Numbered from the stretch's first letter, positions 7,982 through 16,223 are shown. The stretch: 64,000 bases of DNA from Pseudonocardia endophytica (GCF_004339565.1 NZ_SMFZ01000002.1:1922001-1986000), one strand, 5' to 3'. The notes: a model not told the origin generated them from the sequence alone. Made by a program: numbers and translations.

Positions 7982-8392
7982 GTGCCGATCGTGACGGTCC
8001 ACCTGCTCGAAGGCCGGTATCCCGCGGGCCAGGTGTCGCGGCTGCTCTCCGCGCTCACCGAGCGCTATGCCGCGGTGCTGGAGTCGCCGGTCGAACGGAT
8101 CAGGGCGTTCGCCGAGCTGCACCCGCCAGAGCTGTGGCTCACCGGCGGGGAGGCGGGGCGCTCGGCGCCGTACTTCACGGCGCTCGTGCTCGCCGGACGT
8201 CCGGTCGCCCAGCGGCACCGCCTGCTGGCCGACTTCACCGACCTGATCGTCGACCACCTCGGCGTGGAGCGGGCGTCGGTGCGCGGACGGATCGTGCCGG
8301 TCGACCCCGACGACTGGGGTATCGGCGGGACACCGGCCAGCGCCGCGCGTCGTGCGGAGATCGACGCCAGGGCCCGGTCCGGCCGGGGTTGA
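7982..8392 (+). CDS. Tautomerase-superfamily protein
   Basis: 136 residues starting at GTG 7982, which places Pro second (VPIVTVHLLEG), so the mature N-terminus would be the catalytic proline of the 4-oxalocrotonate tautomerase superfamily. Length is that of the fused members (cis-CaaD, malonate semialdehyde decarboxylase) rather than the 62-67 residue 4-OT. The second half contains RGRIVPVDPDDWGIGG. A canonical short 4-OT is encoded separately at 21090-21293, so this one may act on another oxoacid. A weak copy of the shared operator (CGTTCC-N7-CGAACA, 7922-7940) lies upstream. Substrate unknown. Confidence 0.8.
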   Translation: MPIVTVHLLEGRYPAGQVSRLLSALTERYAAVLESPVERIRAFAELHPPELWLTGGEAGRSAPYFTALVLAGRPVAQRHRLLADFTDLIVDHLGVERASVRGRIVPVDPDDWGIGGTPASAARRAEIDARARSGRG

Positions 8393-8546
8393 CCGGGAGC
8401 CCTCCCGCCCGTCGTCGGAGATCCCGGGAGCTCGGATCCGGCGACCACCGGCCGCGTACGATCCTCTGCGTGAAGGGCGGAGTTACCCTGACCGGGTGAC
8501 CGGTGTTTCATAGGGAATTCATAGCGCAGCGGATCACCCTCCTCGC

Positions 8547-9572
8547 GTGACATCACCACGCCAGGAGCAGGTCCTCGACGCGGCGGCCGGCCTGCACGAC
8601 CTCCTCAACGGCTACTGGCGTAGCCAGGTCCTCTGCACGGCCGCCCGTCTCGGTGTCGCGGACCTGCTCGCCGGTGGTCCGCTGACGCTCGTGGAGATGG
8701 CCGCAGAGTGCGGCCTGTCCCGCTCGAGCCTCGGCCGCCTGATGCGCGCACTCGTCGGCATCGGCCTGTGCACGGTGGGCGAGGAGGGCTACCGGACGAC
8801 CGCGCTCGGCCGGGCGTTCGAGTCGGGCGCGACGGGTGGGGCGCACGAGCGGGCGCTCGTCACCGCCGAGTTCTTCTACCCCATGTGGGCACACCTGGCG
8901 GACTGCCTGTGCCGCAGCAGCAGCGCCGTGGACGTCCGGTCCGGCTGGTCGGGGGTCGACCTGCCCGGCGGGCCGGACGGGCTGTCGTCGCTGTTCGAGC
9001 GCGTGGCGCCGGACATCAGCGAGCCCGAGGCCAAGCGCATCGCCGCGACCCGGGAGCTGGGCGAGCGGGGCGTCGTCGTCGACGTCGGGGGCAGCTCGGA
9101 CGCGCTGCTCGGCGAGATCCTGCGGGCGCACCCCGGCATCCGCGGCCTGCTCTACGACCTGCCCGGCGGCACGGACCGCGCGCGCACCTCGCTCGCCGAC
9201 GCCGGGCTCGCGTCGCGCACCGACGTGGCCGAGGGGGACTTCCTCGCCGAGGTCCCCGCGGGCGGCGACCTCTACCTCCTGTCGTTCGTGCTGCACTCCT
9301 GGGACGACGAGCACGCGCTGACGCTGCTGCGCGCCGTCCGCACGGCGATGCACCCCGGGGCGCGGCTGCTGGTGATCGAGGAGCTGCTCCCCGACGACGA
9401 GCAGGACGGCGAGCTCGCCAGCCTGCACGACCTGCACATGCTCGTCACGACGGGCGGCCGCGAGCGGACCGAGGCCGAGTACGTCGCACTCCTGGGTGCG
9501 GCGGGCCTGGCCTACGTCGGGACCGTGGAGACCGGCGGGCCGACCGGCGTCATCGAGGCGTATCCGGCCTGA
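8547..9572 (+). CDS. SAM-dependent O-methyltransferase (caffeate-OMT/hydroxyneurosporene type)
   Basis: 341 residues with the two-domain layout of the methyltransf_2 family. An N-terminal winged-helix dimerisation domain (about 10-95, with LTLVEMAAECGLSRSSLGRL) is followed by a Rossmann catalytic domain. Motif I appears as VVVDVGGSS near residue 172, and the catalytic His in FVLHSWDDEHALTLLR near 250. It would methylate a phenolic hydroxyl or similar group; the target is not evident. GTG 8547 is the start. The gene is monocistronic, converging on the SDR gene across a GC-rich hairpin. A role in handling phenolic intermediates is plausible from context only. Confidence 0.85.
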   Translation: MTSPRQEQVLDAAAGLHDLLNGYWRSQVLCTAARLGVADLLAGGPLTLVEMAAECGLSRSSLGRLMRALVGIGLCTVGEEGYRTTALGRAFESGATGGAHERALVTAEFFYPMWAHLADCLCRSSSAVDVRSGWSGVDLPGGPDGLSSLFERVAPDISEPEAKRIAATRELGERGVVVDVGGSSDALLGEILRAHPGIRGLLYDLPGGTDRARTSLADAGLASRTDVAEGDFLAEVPAGGDLYLLSFVLHSWDDEHALTLLRAVRTAMHPGARLLVIEELLPDDEQDGELASLHDLHMLVTTGGRERTEAEYVALLGAAGLAYVGTVETGGPTGVIEAYPA

Positions 9573-9588
9573 GGCCCCCGCCGGGGCC
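9573..9588. terminator. GC-rich hairpin between convergent genes
   Basis: GGCCCCCGCCGGGGCC forms a six-base-pair stem with a four-base loop between the stop of the methyltransferase (9572) and the stop of the SDR gene (9593). There is no T-tract, as usual in such GC-rich genomes; a bidirectional terminator role is inferred. Confidence 0.4.
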
Positions 9589-9592
9589 GGTG

Positions 9593-10321
9593 TCAGAAGA
9601 TCCCGCGCCGTGCGCCGACGTCCAGGGACAGGGTCGAGCCGGCCAGCGCGCCGGCGTGCGGGTCGAGCAGCGTCCCGACGGCCCATGCGACCTCGTCCGG
9701 CGTCACGAGCCGTCCCAGCGGGGACTCGGCGGCGCGTTCGGCGAGCACCTCGTCCAGCGTGACGCCGCGTTCGTCCGCGGTGTCCTGGGACAGGCCGCGC
9801 AGGCGGGGTGTGTCCGCAGGCCCTGGTGCGACGAGGTGTGCGGTCACCCCGCGCGGACCGTAGGCGATCGAGAGCTGCCGGACGAGGTTCGCCAGGCCGG
9901 CGTTCGTGACCCCGGCCGCGCAGGCGTACGGCGCGGGCTCGACGCCGAAGTGCCCGCCGAGCGCGACGATCCGGGACCCGTCGGCCAGCCGGTCGTCGAC
10001 GGCACGGACCAGGCGCAGCAGGCCACCGCACTTCAGCGCGACGGCCCGGCCGAGCGCGTCCGGCTCGATCCGCTCGAGCGGCCCGGCGGCGGGGAGGCCG
10101 GCCGCCTGGACGACCATCCGTACCGGCCCCGGCGTGTCCGCCACGGCAGCCGCGACGGCCGCGACGGAGTCGTCCGACCCGATGTCGGCGGTGCACCACC
10201 CGTCGCCGACCGGGGGTGTGCGTGCCACGGCGACGACGTGCAGCCCGTCGGCGCGCAGCCGGTCCGCGATCGCCGACCCGAGCGCGCCGGAGGCGCCCAC
10301 CACCACGGCCGTTCCGGTCAT
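9593..10321 (-). CDS. Short-chain dehydrogenase/reductase-fold protein lacking the catalytic Lys and Ser
   Basis: 242 residues with the SDR nucleotide-binding motif VVGASGALGSAIADRL (residues 7-22) and an AAG segment near 73. At the active site the Tyr is kept (APYACAAG), but the Lys of YxxxK is Ala, and the position expected for the catalytic Ser is Gly (ALGGHFG). It is therefore either an atypical or non-catalytic SDR. It is the last gene of the minus-strand operon Rieske oxygenase / Cys-rich protein / HAD hydrolase / SDR, where a dehydrogenase acting on the oxygenase product would make sense. ATG 10321 is preceded by GAGGAG. Confidence 0.8.
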   Translation of the reverse strand: MTGTAVVVGASGALGSAIADRLRADGLHVVAVARTPPVGDGWCTADIGSDDSVAAVAAAVADTPGPVRMVVQAAGLPAAGPLERIEPDALGRAVALKCGGLLRLVRAVDDRLADGSRIVALGGHFGVEPAPYACAAGVTNAGLANLVRQLSIAYGPRGVTAHLVAPGPADTPRLRGLSQDTADERGVTLDEVLAERAAESPLGRLVTPDEVAWAVGTLLDPHAGALAGSTLSLDVGARRGIF

Positions 10322-10403
10322 GGGTCCATCTCCTCACGTCGGTGATCGCCGGTCCGGTGTCGTCGGGCGCCGTGGGTGGCACCGTTCCGTGCCGGATCGC
10401 CGA

Positions 10404-11060
10404 TCATGGTGCCGGGGCAAGGCCCAGCTCGGCGCGGGCGCGGTCGAACACCTCGGACGGGTCGGACAGGTCCAGCTCGAGCGCGATCATGCCCGCTGCC
10501 TTCGCCGGGACGATGTTCCACGGCATGTCGTCCACGAACACGATCTCCTCCGCCGGGTGCCCGATGCGTTCGACGGCGATGGCGTAGGCCCGCGGGTCCG
10601 GCTTGAGCACCCCGGTGTCCGACCCGTCGACGAGGACGTCCAGCTGCGACAGCAGCGGATGGCTCGACATCGCGCCGTCGCCGTGGAACGCGCGCAGGTC
10701 GTTCGTCAGCGCGCCGACCGCGATCCCGGCGGCGCGCGCGTCCGCGACGATCGCCGCGGCCGACGGGCGCACCATGTCGTCGGAGAGCCCCCACAGCAGG
10801 TGCATGAACTCCTGCAGCGGCCAGCCTGGCCTGCCCAGCGCGGCACCGACCTCCTCGCTGCGGCGCCGCCAGTAGTCCCGCTCCGTGATCTCCTCGGCGA
10901 TCATGGTGTCCCACAGCGGATCCGGCTCGGTGCCGAGCGGTCCGCGCCGGGCCGCGACGGCCGCTGCCGCGGGGTGCGCGGCACCGAGCGAGCCGAGCAG
11001 CTCCACGCCGGACAGGAACACCGTGCCACCCAGGTCGAGCAGCAGCGCGCGGTCGGCCAT
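10404..11060 (-). CDS. HAD-superfamily hydrolase (subfamily IA), candidate phosphatase
   Basis: 218 residues. Motif I is LLLDLGGTV (residues 6-14): nucleophile Asp9, with Gly replacing the usual second Asp, as in some epoxide-hydrolase-N-domain and other HAD-IA proteins. Motif II is ALTNDL near residue 117, the Lys motif is GVLKPDPRAY near 152, and motif IV is IVFVDDMPWN near 174. A four-helix cap lies between motifs I and II. ATG 11060 has GGAGCG upstream and follows the Cys-rich gene by 13 bases. Its place behind a Rieske oxygenase and opposite a phenylphosphate-synthase-like dikinase makes an aryl-phosphate phosphatase role attractive; this is inference. Confidence 0.85.
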   Translation of the reverse strand: MADRALLLDLGGTVFLSGVELLGSLGAAHPAAAAVAARRGPLGTEPDPLWDTMIAEEITERDYWRRRSEEVGAALGRPGWPLQEFMHLLWGLSDDMVRPSAAAIVADARAAGIAVGALTNDLRAFHGDGAMSSHPLLSQLDVLVDGSDTGVLKPDPRAYAIAVERIGHPAEEIVFVDDMPWNIVPAKAAGMIALELDLSDPSEVFDRARAELGLAPAP

Positions 11061-11073
11061 CAGCGCTCCGCCA

Positions 11074-11229
11074 TCAGTGCTCGGGCTCGTGTGAGACGAG
11101 CTGCGCCGCCAGGACCACCGTGGACAGCATGCCGCACGCCGCGCACCAGCACAGGAAGTGCCGGTCGGAGCCCACCCAGTACTCCTGGACGAACTCCGGA
11201 GCCGCTCCGCACCCGGGACAGAACCTCAC
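11074..11229 (-). CDS. Tiny Cys-rich (zinc-ribbon/rubredoxin-like) protein paired with Rieske oxygenase
   Basis: A 51-residue gene easily missed by length cut-offs. GTG 11229 overlaps the TGA of the Rieske oxygenase gene (GTGA). The peptide begins VRFCPGCGAAPEF and contains FLCWCAACGM, giving Cys at 4, 7, 27, 29 and 32, that is C-x2-C-x19-C-W-C-x2-C, and it ends SHEPEH. The protein at 19180-19422 has exactly the same Cys spacing and a near-identical C-terminus, and also overlaps the end of a Rieske oxygenase gene. A metal-binding accessory, assembly or electron-transfer role for the oxygenase is inferred; the fifth Cys is unusual for a simple rubredoxin or zinc ribbon. Confidence 0.85.
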   Translation of the reverse strand: MRFCPGCGAAPEFVQEYWVGSDRHFLCWCAACGMLSTVVLAAQLVSHEPEH

Positions 11230-12461
11230 ACCCACGCCGGCTCCGGGTCACCGAACAGCTCGTGGATCTCGTCGCGGATCGGGGAGAAGCGGATCGAGCT
11301 CTCCCGCGTCCACATCTGACGGAACTCGACGGCCGACCCGAACTTGTCCCGCTCCATCGGCAGGTCGATCACATCGTGCGGCTCCCGGAACGTGCACAGT
11401 GGATCCTCGCCGGCCTCGACCCGCTTCATCTGCTCCGTGTAGAGCTTGCGCAGCAGGATGACCCCGAGGTCGGACTTGCCGAGGTGCTCCTTCGACCGGT
11501 CGGACACCGTTCCCTGGGTGATCCACGCGCAGATGTCCTGGCCGTCGACGTAGTCGCGCAGCAGCTCGCCACGGTCGTCGTAGAGGGGGACCTCGTACGT
11601 CGGGATCGGCCCCTGTGCCGGTGCGCCGCCCTCGGGACGGTAGGTCTGGTACCAGACGTGCCAGGTCGTCTCGTCGTCGATCGGCACGCGGATCTGGAAC
11701 GTCGCCAGCCCGGCCGCTCCCACGCGCAGCATGTGCGGGAACACGAGCGGGTGGCCGACCTTCCAGTCGTCGTCGTCCTCGGTGTGGCCCTCCAGCACCC
11801 TGCGCTTGAGGATGCCGTGCTCGAACACCTCGAACGCGACCTTGACGTGCTTCTTCGTGACGACCGGGACCGGGCCGCCGCCACCCAGCTCCTTCAGGAA
11901 GCTGCCGTAGCGCCCGTGCAGCCACTCCACGTGGTACGGGTCGACGGAGTTCTCCATGATCTGCAGGAAGTTGCAGGGGAGCTCGGCGTGCCCGATGTCG
12001 CGCCACGCGTCGTCCCAGACGAACAGGTCGTAGCGGGGAAGCTCCGGGGCGGGTGACGGGCCGAGGTAGGCGAACACCAGGCCACCCAGCTCCCGCACCG
12101 GGTAGGCGGTCGCCCGGATGCGGTCGGAGAACGTGGACTCGGACGGCTCGCCTGGCTGCTCCAGGCACCGGCCGTCCGCGTCGAACCGCCAGCCGTGGTA
12201 GCCGCAGCGGAGCCCGTCCTGCTCGGTGCAGCCGAGCCACAGCGCCGCGCGCCGGTGCGGGCACTGCTCGGCGAGCAGCCCGACCGTGCCGTTGCCGTCC
12301 CGGTAGAGGACCAGGTCCTCGCCGAGCAGGCGGCGCTTGACGGGGATGCGGGTGGCCATGTCGTGCGTGGCGACCGGCCACCAGTAGCGGCGGAGCAACT
12401 CGCCCATCGGCGTGCCCGGACCGACCTGGGTGAGCCGCCGGTTCTTCTCCTCGCTCAGCAT
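11226..12461 (-). CDS. Rieske non-heme iron oxygenase, large subunit (phthalate/phenoxybenzoate dioxygenase-like)
   Basis: 411 residues. The Rieske [2Fe-2S] ligands are Cys67, His69, Cys86 and His89 (CPHR ... CGYHGW). The catalytic domain supplies bridging Asp174 and Fe ligands His177 and His182 in NSVDPYHVEWLHG. Length and the opening PGTPMGELLRRYWWPV match the homo-oligomeric phthalate 4,5-dioxygenase group, which needs only a reductase. No reductase gene is nearby. It heads the operon with the Cys-rich protein, HAD hydrolase and SDR, divergent from the dikinase genes, with candidate operators in the shared 211-bp gap. The substrate is likely a substituted or phosphorylated phenol (inference). 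Confidence 0.92.
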   Translation of the reverse strand: MLSEEKNRRLTQVGPGTPMGELLRRYWWPVATHDMATRIPVKRRLLGEDLVLYRDGNGTVGLLAEQCPHRRAALWLGCTEQDGLRCGYHGWRFDADGRCLEQPGEPSESTFSDRIRATAYPVRELGGLVFAYLGPSPAPELPRYDLFVWDDAWRDIGHAELPCNFLQIMENSVDPYHVEWLHGRYGSFLKELGGGGPVPVVTKKHVKVAFEVFEHGILKRRVLEGHTEDDDDWKVGHPLVFPHMLRVGAAGLATFQIRVPIDDETTWHVWYQTYRPEGGAPAQGPIPTYEVPLYDDRGELLRDYVDGQDICAWITQGTVSDRSKEHLGKSDLGVILLRKLYTEQMKRVEAGEDPLCTFREPHDVIDLPMERDKFGSAVEFRQMWTRESSIRFSPIRDEIHELFGDPEPAWV

Positions 12462-12504
12462 GGTCCGGGACGGTAGGCACCGCGCCGCGCAGCGGGAAGG
12501 TGAG

Positions 12505-12523
12505 CGTTGCGTGCCCCGGAACG
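12505..12523. promoter_or_regulatory. Candidate shared operator, CGTTGC-N7-GGAACG
   Basis: CGTTGCGTGCCCCGGAACG, one mismatch from a perfect inverted repeat, 43 bp upstream of the Rieske oxygenase start at 12461. It is one of two such sites in the divergent promoter region. Confidence 0.45.
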
Positions 12524-12561
12524 CACCGCCCGTCGCACCGGAGAACGCCAGATGACGTGCG

Positions 12562-12580
12562 CGTTCCGGCTGGGGGAACG
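12562..12580. promoter_or_regulatory. Candidate shared operator, CGTTCC-N7-GGAACG (perfect arms)
   Basis: CGTTCCGGCTGGGGGAACG has perfect six-base arms, 92 bp upstream of the dikinase start at 12673. This is the best copy of the motif that recurs at 5008, 12505, 24561 and 25418. Confidence 0.55.
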
Positions 12581-12672
12581 GCTTGCTTGATGTCCGCGTG
12601 TGGCCGCTGTCACGGTCCTGCGGAACAGCCGGGCCGCCCCGCCACGCGGCCGGCGCCGATGGAGGAGTTCAC

Positions 12673-14445
12673 ATGGCCAACGTCGTCTCGCTGGACGAGT
12701 TCACCGGGGAGTGGTACCCCGGCTACAAGCCGGAGTTCATGGAGGGGCCGTACATCATGGACGGCACCCGGCCGTTCTCGAAGTCCGACGAGGGCCAGTT
12801 CTGGTTCCTCGACTTCCACTGGTCGCGGGGCCTGACGCCGCTGGCCACGTACACCTGGGGCCAGGACGGCTACTGCTGGGGCACCCAGCACGCCGCCGAG
12901 AACCTGCCGCTGCCGCCCGGGCGCGGCATCACGTCCCGCTTCGCCGGACCGCACCTCTACGGCTCGGCCATCGACGAGACCGATCCCCGCGAGATCGGCG
13001 CCCGGGCCAACCGGCTGGGCACGAACCTGCCCGCGTTCCTCCAGAACTACCAGTCGATCTGGGCGGCGGGCCGCGACGAGCTCGAGGCCACGTGGGACCA
13101 CTTCAAGGCGCTCGACCTGACCCAGGCCCCGACGTCGGACTTCCCGGAGCTGCTCCGCCAGACGCGCTACTACCACAAGCGCTCGATGGAGATCCACTTC
13201 GGCGTGATGTACCCGCTGCTGGTGAACTTCCTCGGCTTCTACGGCGCGTGCGCCGAGATGGGCATCGACACGAACCAGATCGGCAAGTTCCTCCAGGGCG
13301 AGGACACCAAGATCATGGAGACCGACCGCGAGCTCTACAAGCTCGCGATCAAGGCCAAGCAGGCCGGTCTCGCGTCGGTGTTCGAGAAGAACGACGGGTC
13401 GTCGCTGCGGAGCGCGCTGTCCGCCGAGGGTGGCTCGGCGTCGCAGTGGCTGACCGACTTCGACGACTTCCTCGAGGTCTACGGCGACCGTCAGGAGGCC
13501 ACCTGCGACGTCGGCGTGCCGTCCTGGAAGGAGGACAACCAGATCCCGCTGGACATGATCCGCAGCTTCGTGCTCAAGGAGGACGAGCACGACTTCGAGG
13601 CCGCGGCCCGCAACGCGATGTCCGAGCGCGAGGAGGCGATCGAGGCGGCCCGCTCCGGCCTGACCAAGGAGGAGCAGGAGGTCTTCGACTCCGGTCTGAA
13701 GTCCAACCAGGAAGCGAACTTCCCGTGGTGGCAGGACGACCACAACTACTACATCGATCTCAAGGTCATGATCCCGCTGCGGCGGGTCTGCCAGGAGCTC
13801 TCGTCCCGCGTCGGTGGCGACCACAAGGACGACCTGCTGTACCTGTTCTGGCCGGAGCTGATCGACGTCGCGAACGGCAAGCCGTACACCGGCGAGCTGA
13901 AGTCGCTGGTCTCCGACCGCCGTCAGTACTTCGACCACTGGAGCGCCAGACGGAGCGAGATGCCGAAGGTGCTCGGGACGATCCCGGAGGCCGTCGAGGA
14001 CCCGGTGCTGATCGAGATCTTCGGCCTGAACCCGGCGTCGGTGCGGGCGGTGCAGAACCCGAACGCCCACGAGGAGACCACGATCACCGGGCTCGCCGCC
14101 GCGAAGGGCCAGGCCACCGGCGTCGCGCGCGTGCTGCAGTCGTCCGACGACATGCACCGCCTGGAGCCGGGCTCGATCCTGGTGTGCGAGTCCACGTCGC
14201 CGTCCTGGACGCCGGCGTTCGGCAAGATCGCCGGGGCGGTCTGCGACGGAGGCGGCATGCTCAGCCACGCCGCGATCGTCGGGCGCGAGTACGGCGTGCC
14301 GACGGTGACCGCCTGTGGCATCGCGACGTTCGCGATCAAGGACGGGGACACGGTGCAGGTCGACGGCTCGACCGGCACGGTGACCGTCCTCAAGCGGGCC
14401 GCGGACGCGGCGAGCGACGAGACCGTGGGGGCGGGCCGGGCGTGA
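12673..14445 (+). CDS. Phenylphosphate-synthase-like dikinase, large subunit (PEP-synthase phosphohistidine domain, PpsA/HpeH/CreH type)
   Basis: 590 residues. The C-terminal PEP-utilising mobile domain carries the phosphohistidine loop GGGMLSHAAIVGREYG with His532. The long N-terminal part (start MANVVSLDEFTGEWYPGYKP) has no ATP-grasp domain. That domain is on the next gene, exactly the split seen in phenylphosphate synthase of Thauera and in the actinobacterial phenol-phosphorylating CreHI and HpeHI systems (recalled). The pair should transfer the beta-phosphate of ATP via His532 to a phenolic hydroxyl, releasing AMP and phosphate. ATG 12673 has GGAGGAG just upstream. A long helical region rich in Glu and Lys spans about 280-370. 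The phenolic substrate is not readable. Confidence 0.88.
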   Translation: MANVVSLDEFTGEWYPGYKPEFMEGPYIMDGTRPFSKSDEGQFWFLDFHWSRGLTPLATYTWGQDGYCWGTQHAAENLPLPPGRGITSRFAGPHLYGSAIDETDPREIGARANRLGTNLPAFLQNYQSIWAAGRDELEATWDHFKALDLTQAPTSDFPELLRQTRYYHKRSMEIHFGVMYPLLVNFLGFYGACAEMGIDTNQIGKFLQGEDTKIMETDRELYKLAIKAKQAGLASVFEKNDGSSLRSALSAEGGSASQWLTDFDDFLEVYGDRQEATCDVGVPSWKEDNQIPLDMIRSFVLKEDEHDFEAAARNAMSEREEAIEAARSGLTKEEQEVFDSGLKSNQEANFPWWQDDHNYYIDLKVMIPLRRVCQELSSRVGGDHKDDLLYLFWPELIDVANGKPYTGELKSLVSDRRQYFDHWSARRSEMPKVLGTIPEAVEDPVLIEIFGLNPASVRAVQNPNAHEETTITGLAAAKGQATGVARVLQSSDDMHRLEPGSILVCESTSPSWTPAFGKIAGAVCDGGGMLSHAAIVGREYGVPTVTACGIATFAIKDGDTVQVDGSTGTVTVLKRAADAASDETVGAGRA

Positions 14446-14518
14446 GCGAGCTTGCGAGCTCACCATTCAACACAGCACTACCTGTCACATGGTCGACGAG
14501 CGCCAGCGAGGAGGACAG

Positions 14519-15601
14519 GTGACACAGCCGAAGGACGCGGTGGTCTGGGTCGACGAGGTCGACCCGGCCACCGCGGTCGCCGCCGCCGGTTCCAAGATGG
14601 GCCGGCTGACCGAACTGCACCACGCGGGCGTCGAGGTCCCGCCGGGCTTCGCCGTGACCGTCGAGGCCTACCGCGCGCACTGCGCGGACACCGGGCTGGA
14701 CGGCCGGATCGACGAGGTGATCTCCGGGCTGGGCGTCGCACCGGACGACGCCGCCGTCGAGAAGGCATCCGCGACGATCCGTCAGCTGTTCGCGGACACG
14801 CCGATGTCCGACGAGCTCGGTGCGGTGCTGACCGAGGCGTACGAGGACCTGTGCCTGCGCCGTGCCGAGGTCAACGTGCCGACCGCGGTCCGCTCGTCGG
14901 CCACCGGGGAGGACGCCGCGGACGCCAGCTTCGCGGGGATCTTCGACACCTACCTCGGGGTCTCCGGGCCGCAGCGGGTGCTCCAGGCCGTGCGCGACTG
15001 CTGGGGCTCGCTGTTCACCGGCCGCGCGCTGGCCTACCGGCTGCGCAAGGGGATCAGCCACCACGACATGCCGATCGCGGTCGGCGTGATCGAGCTGATC
15101 CACGCCCGCGCGTCCGGAGTGGCGTTCTCCGTGCACCCGGTCACCGGGAAGCCGGACCGGGTCGTCATCGAGACGAACTGGGGCTGGGGGGAGGCCGTCG
15201 TACAGGGCGTCGTCGACCCCGACCACATCGAGGTCGGCAAGTCCGACGGGCGCATCCTCAAGTACCAGGTCGCGAACAAGCGGATCGTGTCGGCGTTCGA
15301 CTACGCGGAGGGCCGCGTCACCGAGATCGACATGCCGGAGAAGCTGGCCGACCGCAAGGTGCTCGACGACGAGCAGGTCGGCGCGATCGTCGAGGCCGTC
15401 TGCGCGATCGAGAAGCACTACGGCTACCCGGTCGACGTGGAGTGGGTCATCTCGCGGCACCGACGGTCCGGGGACCCGGTCTGCATCGTGCAGTCCCGCC
15501 CGGTGACGGTGACGTCCGGGGAGAAGGCCCCCACGGCCTACGACCCGGTGGCGAACGCGCAGAAGTTCGTGTTCAGCGGGAAGGCGATCCCGGGACGGTA
15601 G
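14519..15601 (+). CDS. Phenylphosphate-synthase-like dikinase, ATP-grasp subunit (PpsB/HpeI/CreI type)
   Basis: 360 residues, close to the PpsB length I recall. It is a stand-alone PEP/pyruvate-binding ATP-grasp domain: glycine loop GSKMGRL at 24-30, RSSATGEDAADASFAG at 125-140, and the C-terminal metal-ligand region VEWVISRH ... IVQSRPV. It would autophosphorylate from ATP and hand the phosphate to His532 of the large subunit. GTG 14519 is chosen because GAGGAGG stands just upstream; an ATG at 14489 lacks a ribosome site. It lies 73 bases after the large-subunit gene, and a strong stem-loop follows. The split into two proteins separates it from PEP synthase and pyruvate phosphate dikinase. 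Confidence 0.88.
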   Translation: MTQPKDAVVWVDEVDPATAVAAAGSKMGRLTELHHAGVEVPPGFAVTVEAYRAHCADTGLDGRIDEVISGLGVAPDDAAVEKASATIRQLFADTPMSDELGAVLTEAYEDLCLRRAEVNVPTAVRSSATGEDAADASFAGIFDTYLGVSGPQRVLQAVRDCWGSLFTGRALAYRLRKGISHHDMPIAVGVIELIHARASGVAFSVHPVTGKPDRVVIETNWGWGEAVVQGVVDPDHIEVGKSDGRILKYQVANKRIVSAFDYAEGRVTEIDMPEKLADRKVLDDEQVGAIVEAVCAIEKHYGYPVDVEWVISRHRRSGDPVCIVQSRPVTVTSGEKAPTAYDPVANAQKFVFSGKAIPGR

Positions 15602-15608
15602 GGACGCG

Positions 15609-15660
15609 GGCCCCGGCCGGCCGGATTGCGACTTCGTCGCGGACCGGCCGCGCCGGGGCC
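15609..15660 (+). terminator. Three-tier stem-loop ending the dikinase operon
   Basis: Nine-base arms GGCCCCGGC (15609-15617) and GCCGGGGCC (15652-15660) enclose GGCCGG/CCGGCC and an inner GCGAC-TTC-GTCGC hairpin. It starts eight bases after the dikinase stop codon, so it is a likely transcription terminator. Confidence 0.65.
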
Positions 15661-15692
15661 TCTCCCGGGCCGGAACCGGCAGAATCGTCGTC

Positions 15693-16223
15693 ATGGGGAC
15701 GAACGAGCCGGGGCGGACCGGCGACGATCCGGATGCGGCGAAGGACCCGTACGGCTCGCCGTACCCGTCCGGCCCGAGCTACTCGGGATACCGCGAGGGA
15801 GTGCACGGCGAACCGGTCCCGGAGTCGGCGTGGCAGGACCCGTCGACGCAGCAGTACCCGGCCGCGCCGTACCCGCAGCAGTACCCCGCCGCGCCGTACC
15901 CGCAGGGCTACCAGCAGCCCCCCGGGCAGTACCCGCCGTACGGCGGGCAGTACCCCGCCCCGTACCCGTACGCCCCGCCCTACCGGCCGACGAACGGCAT
16001 GGCCGTCGCGTCGCTGGTGCTGGGCATCCTGTGGATCTACTGGATCGGCAGCATCCTCGCACTGATCTTCGGTTACCTCGCCCGCCAGCAGATCCGCGAG
16101 CGCGGGGAGGGCGGTGACGGTCTCGCCGTCGCCGGCATCGTGCTCGGCTGGATCGGTATCGGGGTGATCGTCCTGATCCTGGTCGTGTTCGGGATCGGCG
16201 CCGCGAACGGCACCATCAGCTGA
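15693..16223 (+). CDS. DUF4190 membrane protein with Pro/Tyr-rich N-terminus
   Basis: 176 residues. Residues 1-100 are a low-complexity cytoplasmic tail with repeated QYPAAPYPQ-like units. They are followed by two transmembrane segments, MAVASLVLGILWIYWIG (about 110-126) and AVAGIVLGWIGIGVIVLILVV (about 146-166 by eye), typical of DUF4190. Function of the family is unknown. The stop overlaps the convergent IclR gene by eight bases. It appears to be a bystander between the dikinase operon and the second Rieske unit. Confidence 0.85.
   Translation: MGTNEPGRTGDDPDAAKDPYGSPYPSGPSYSGYREGVHGEPVPESAWQDPSTQQYPAAPYPQQYPAAPYPQGYQQPPGQYPPYGGQYPAPYPYAPPYRPTNGMAVASLVLGILWIYWIGSILALIFGYLARQQIRERGEGGDGLAVAGIVLGWIGIGVIVLILVVFGIGAANGTIS

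Noticed and set aside
5885..8257. 790-codon minus-strand open frame across the aldolase and DUF1232 genes
   Set aside because: It crosses several genes on both strands and shows no conserved segment.
10382..10398. CGTTCC-N5-GGATCG upstream of the SDR gene as another copy of the shared operator
   Set aside because: The spacer is five, not seven, bases, which would rotate the half-sites; treated as coincidence.
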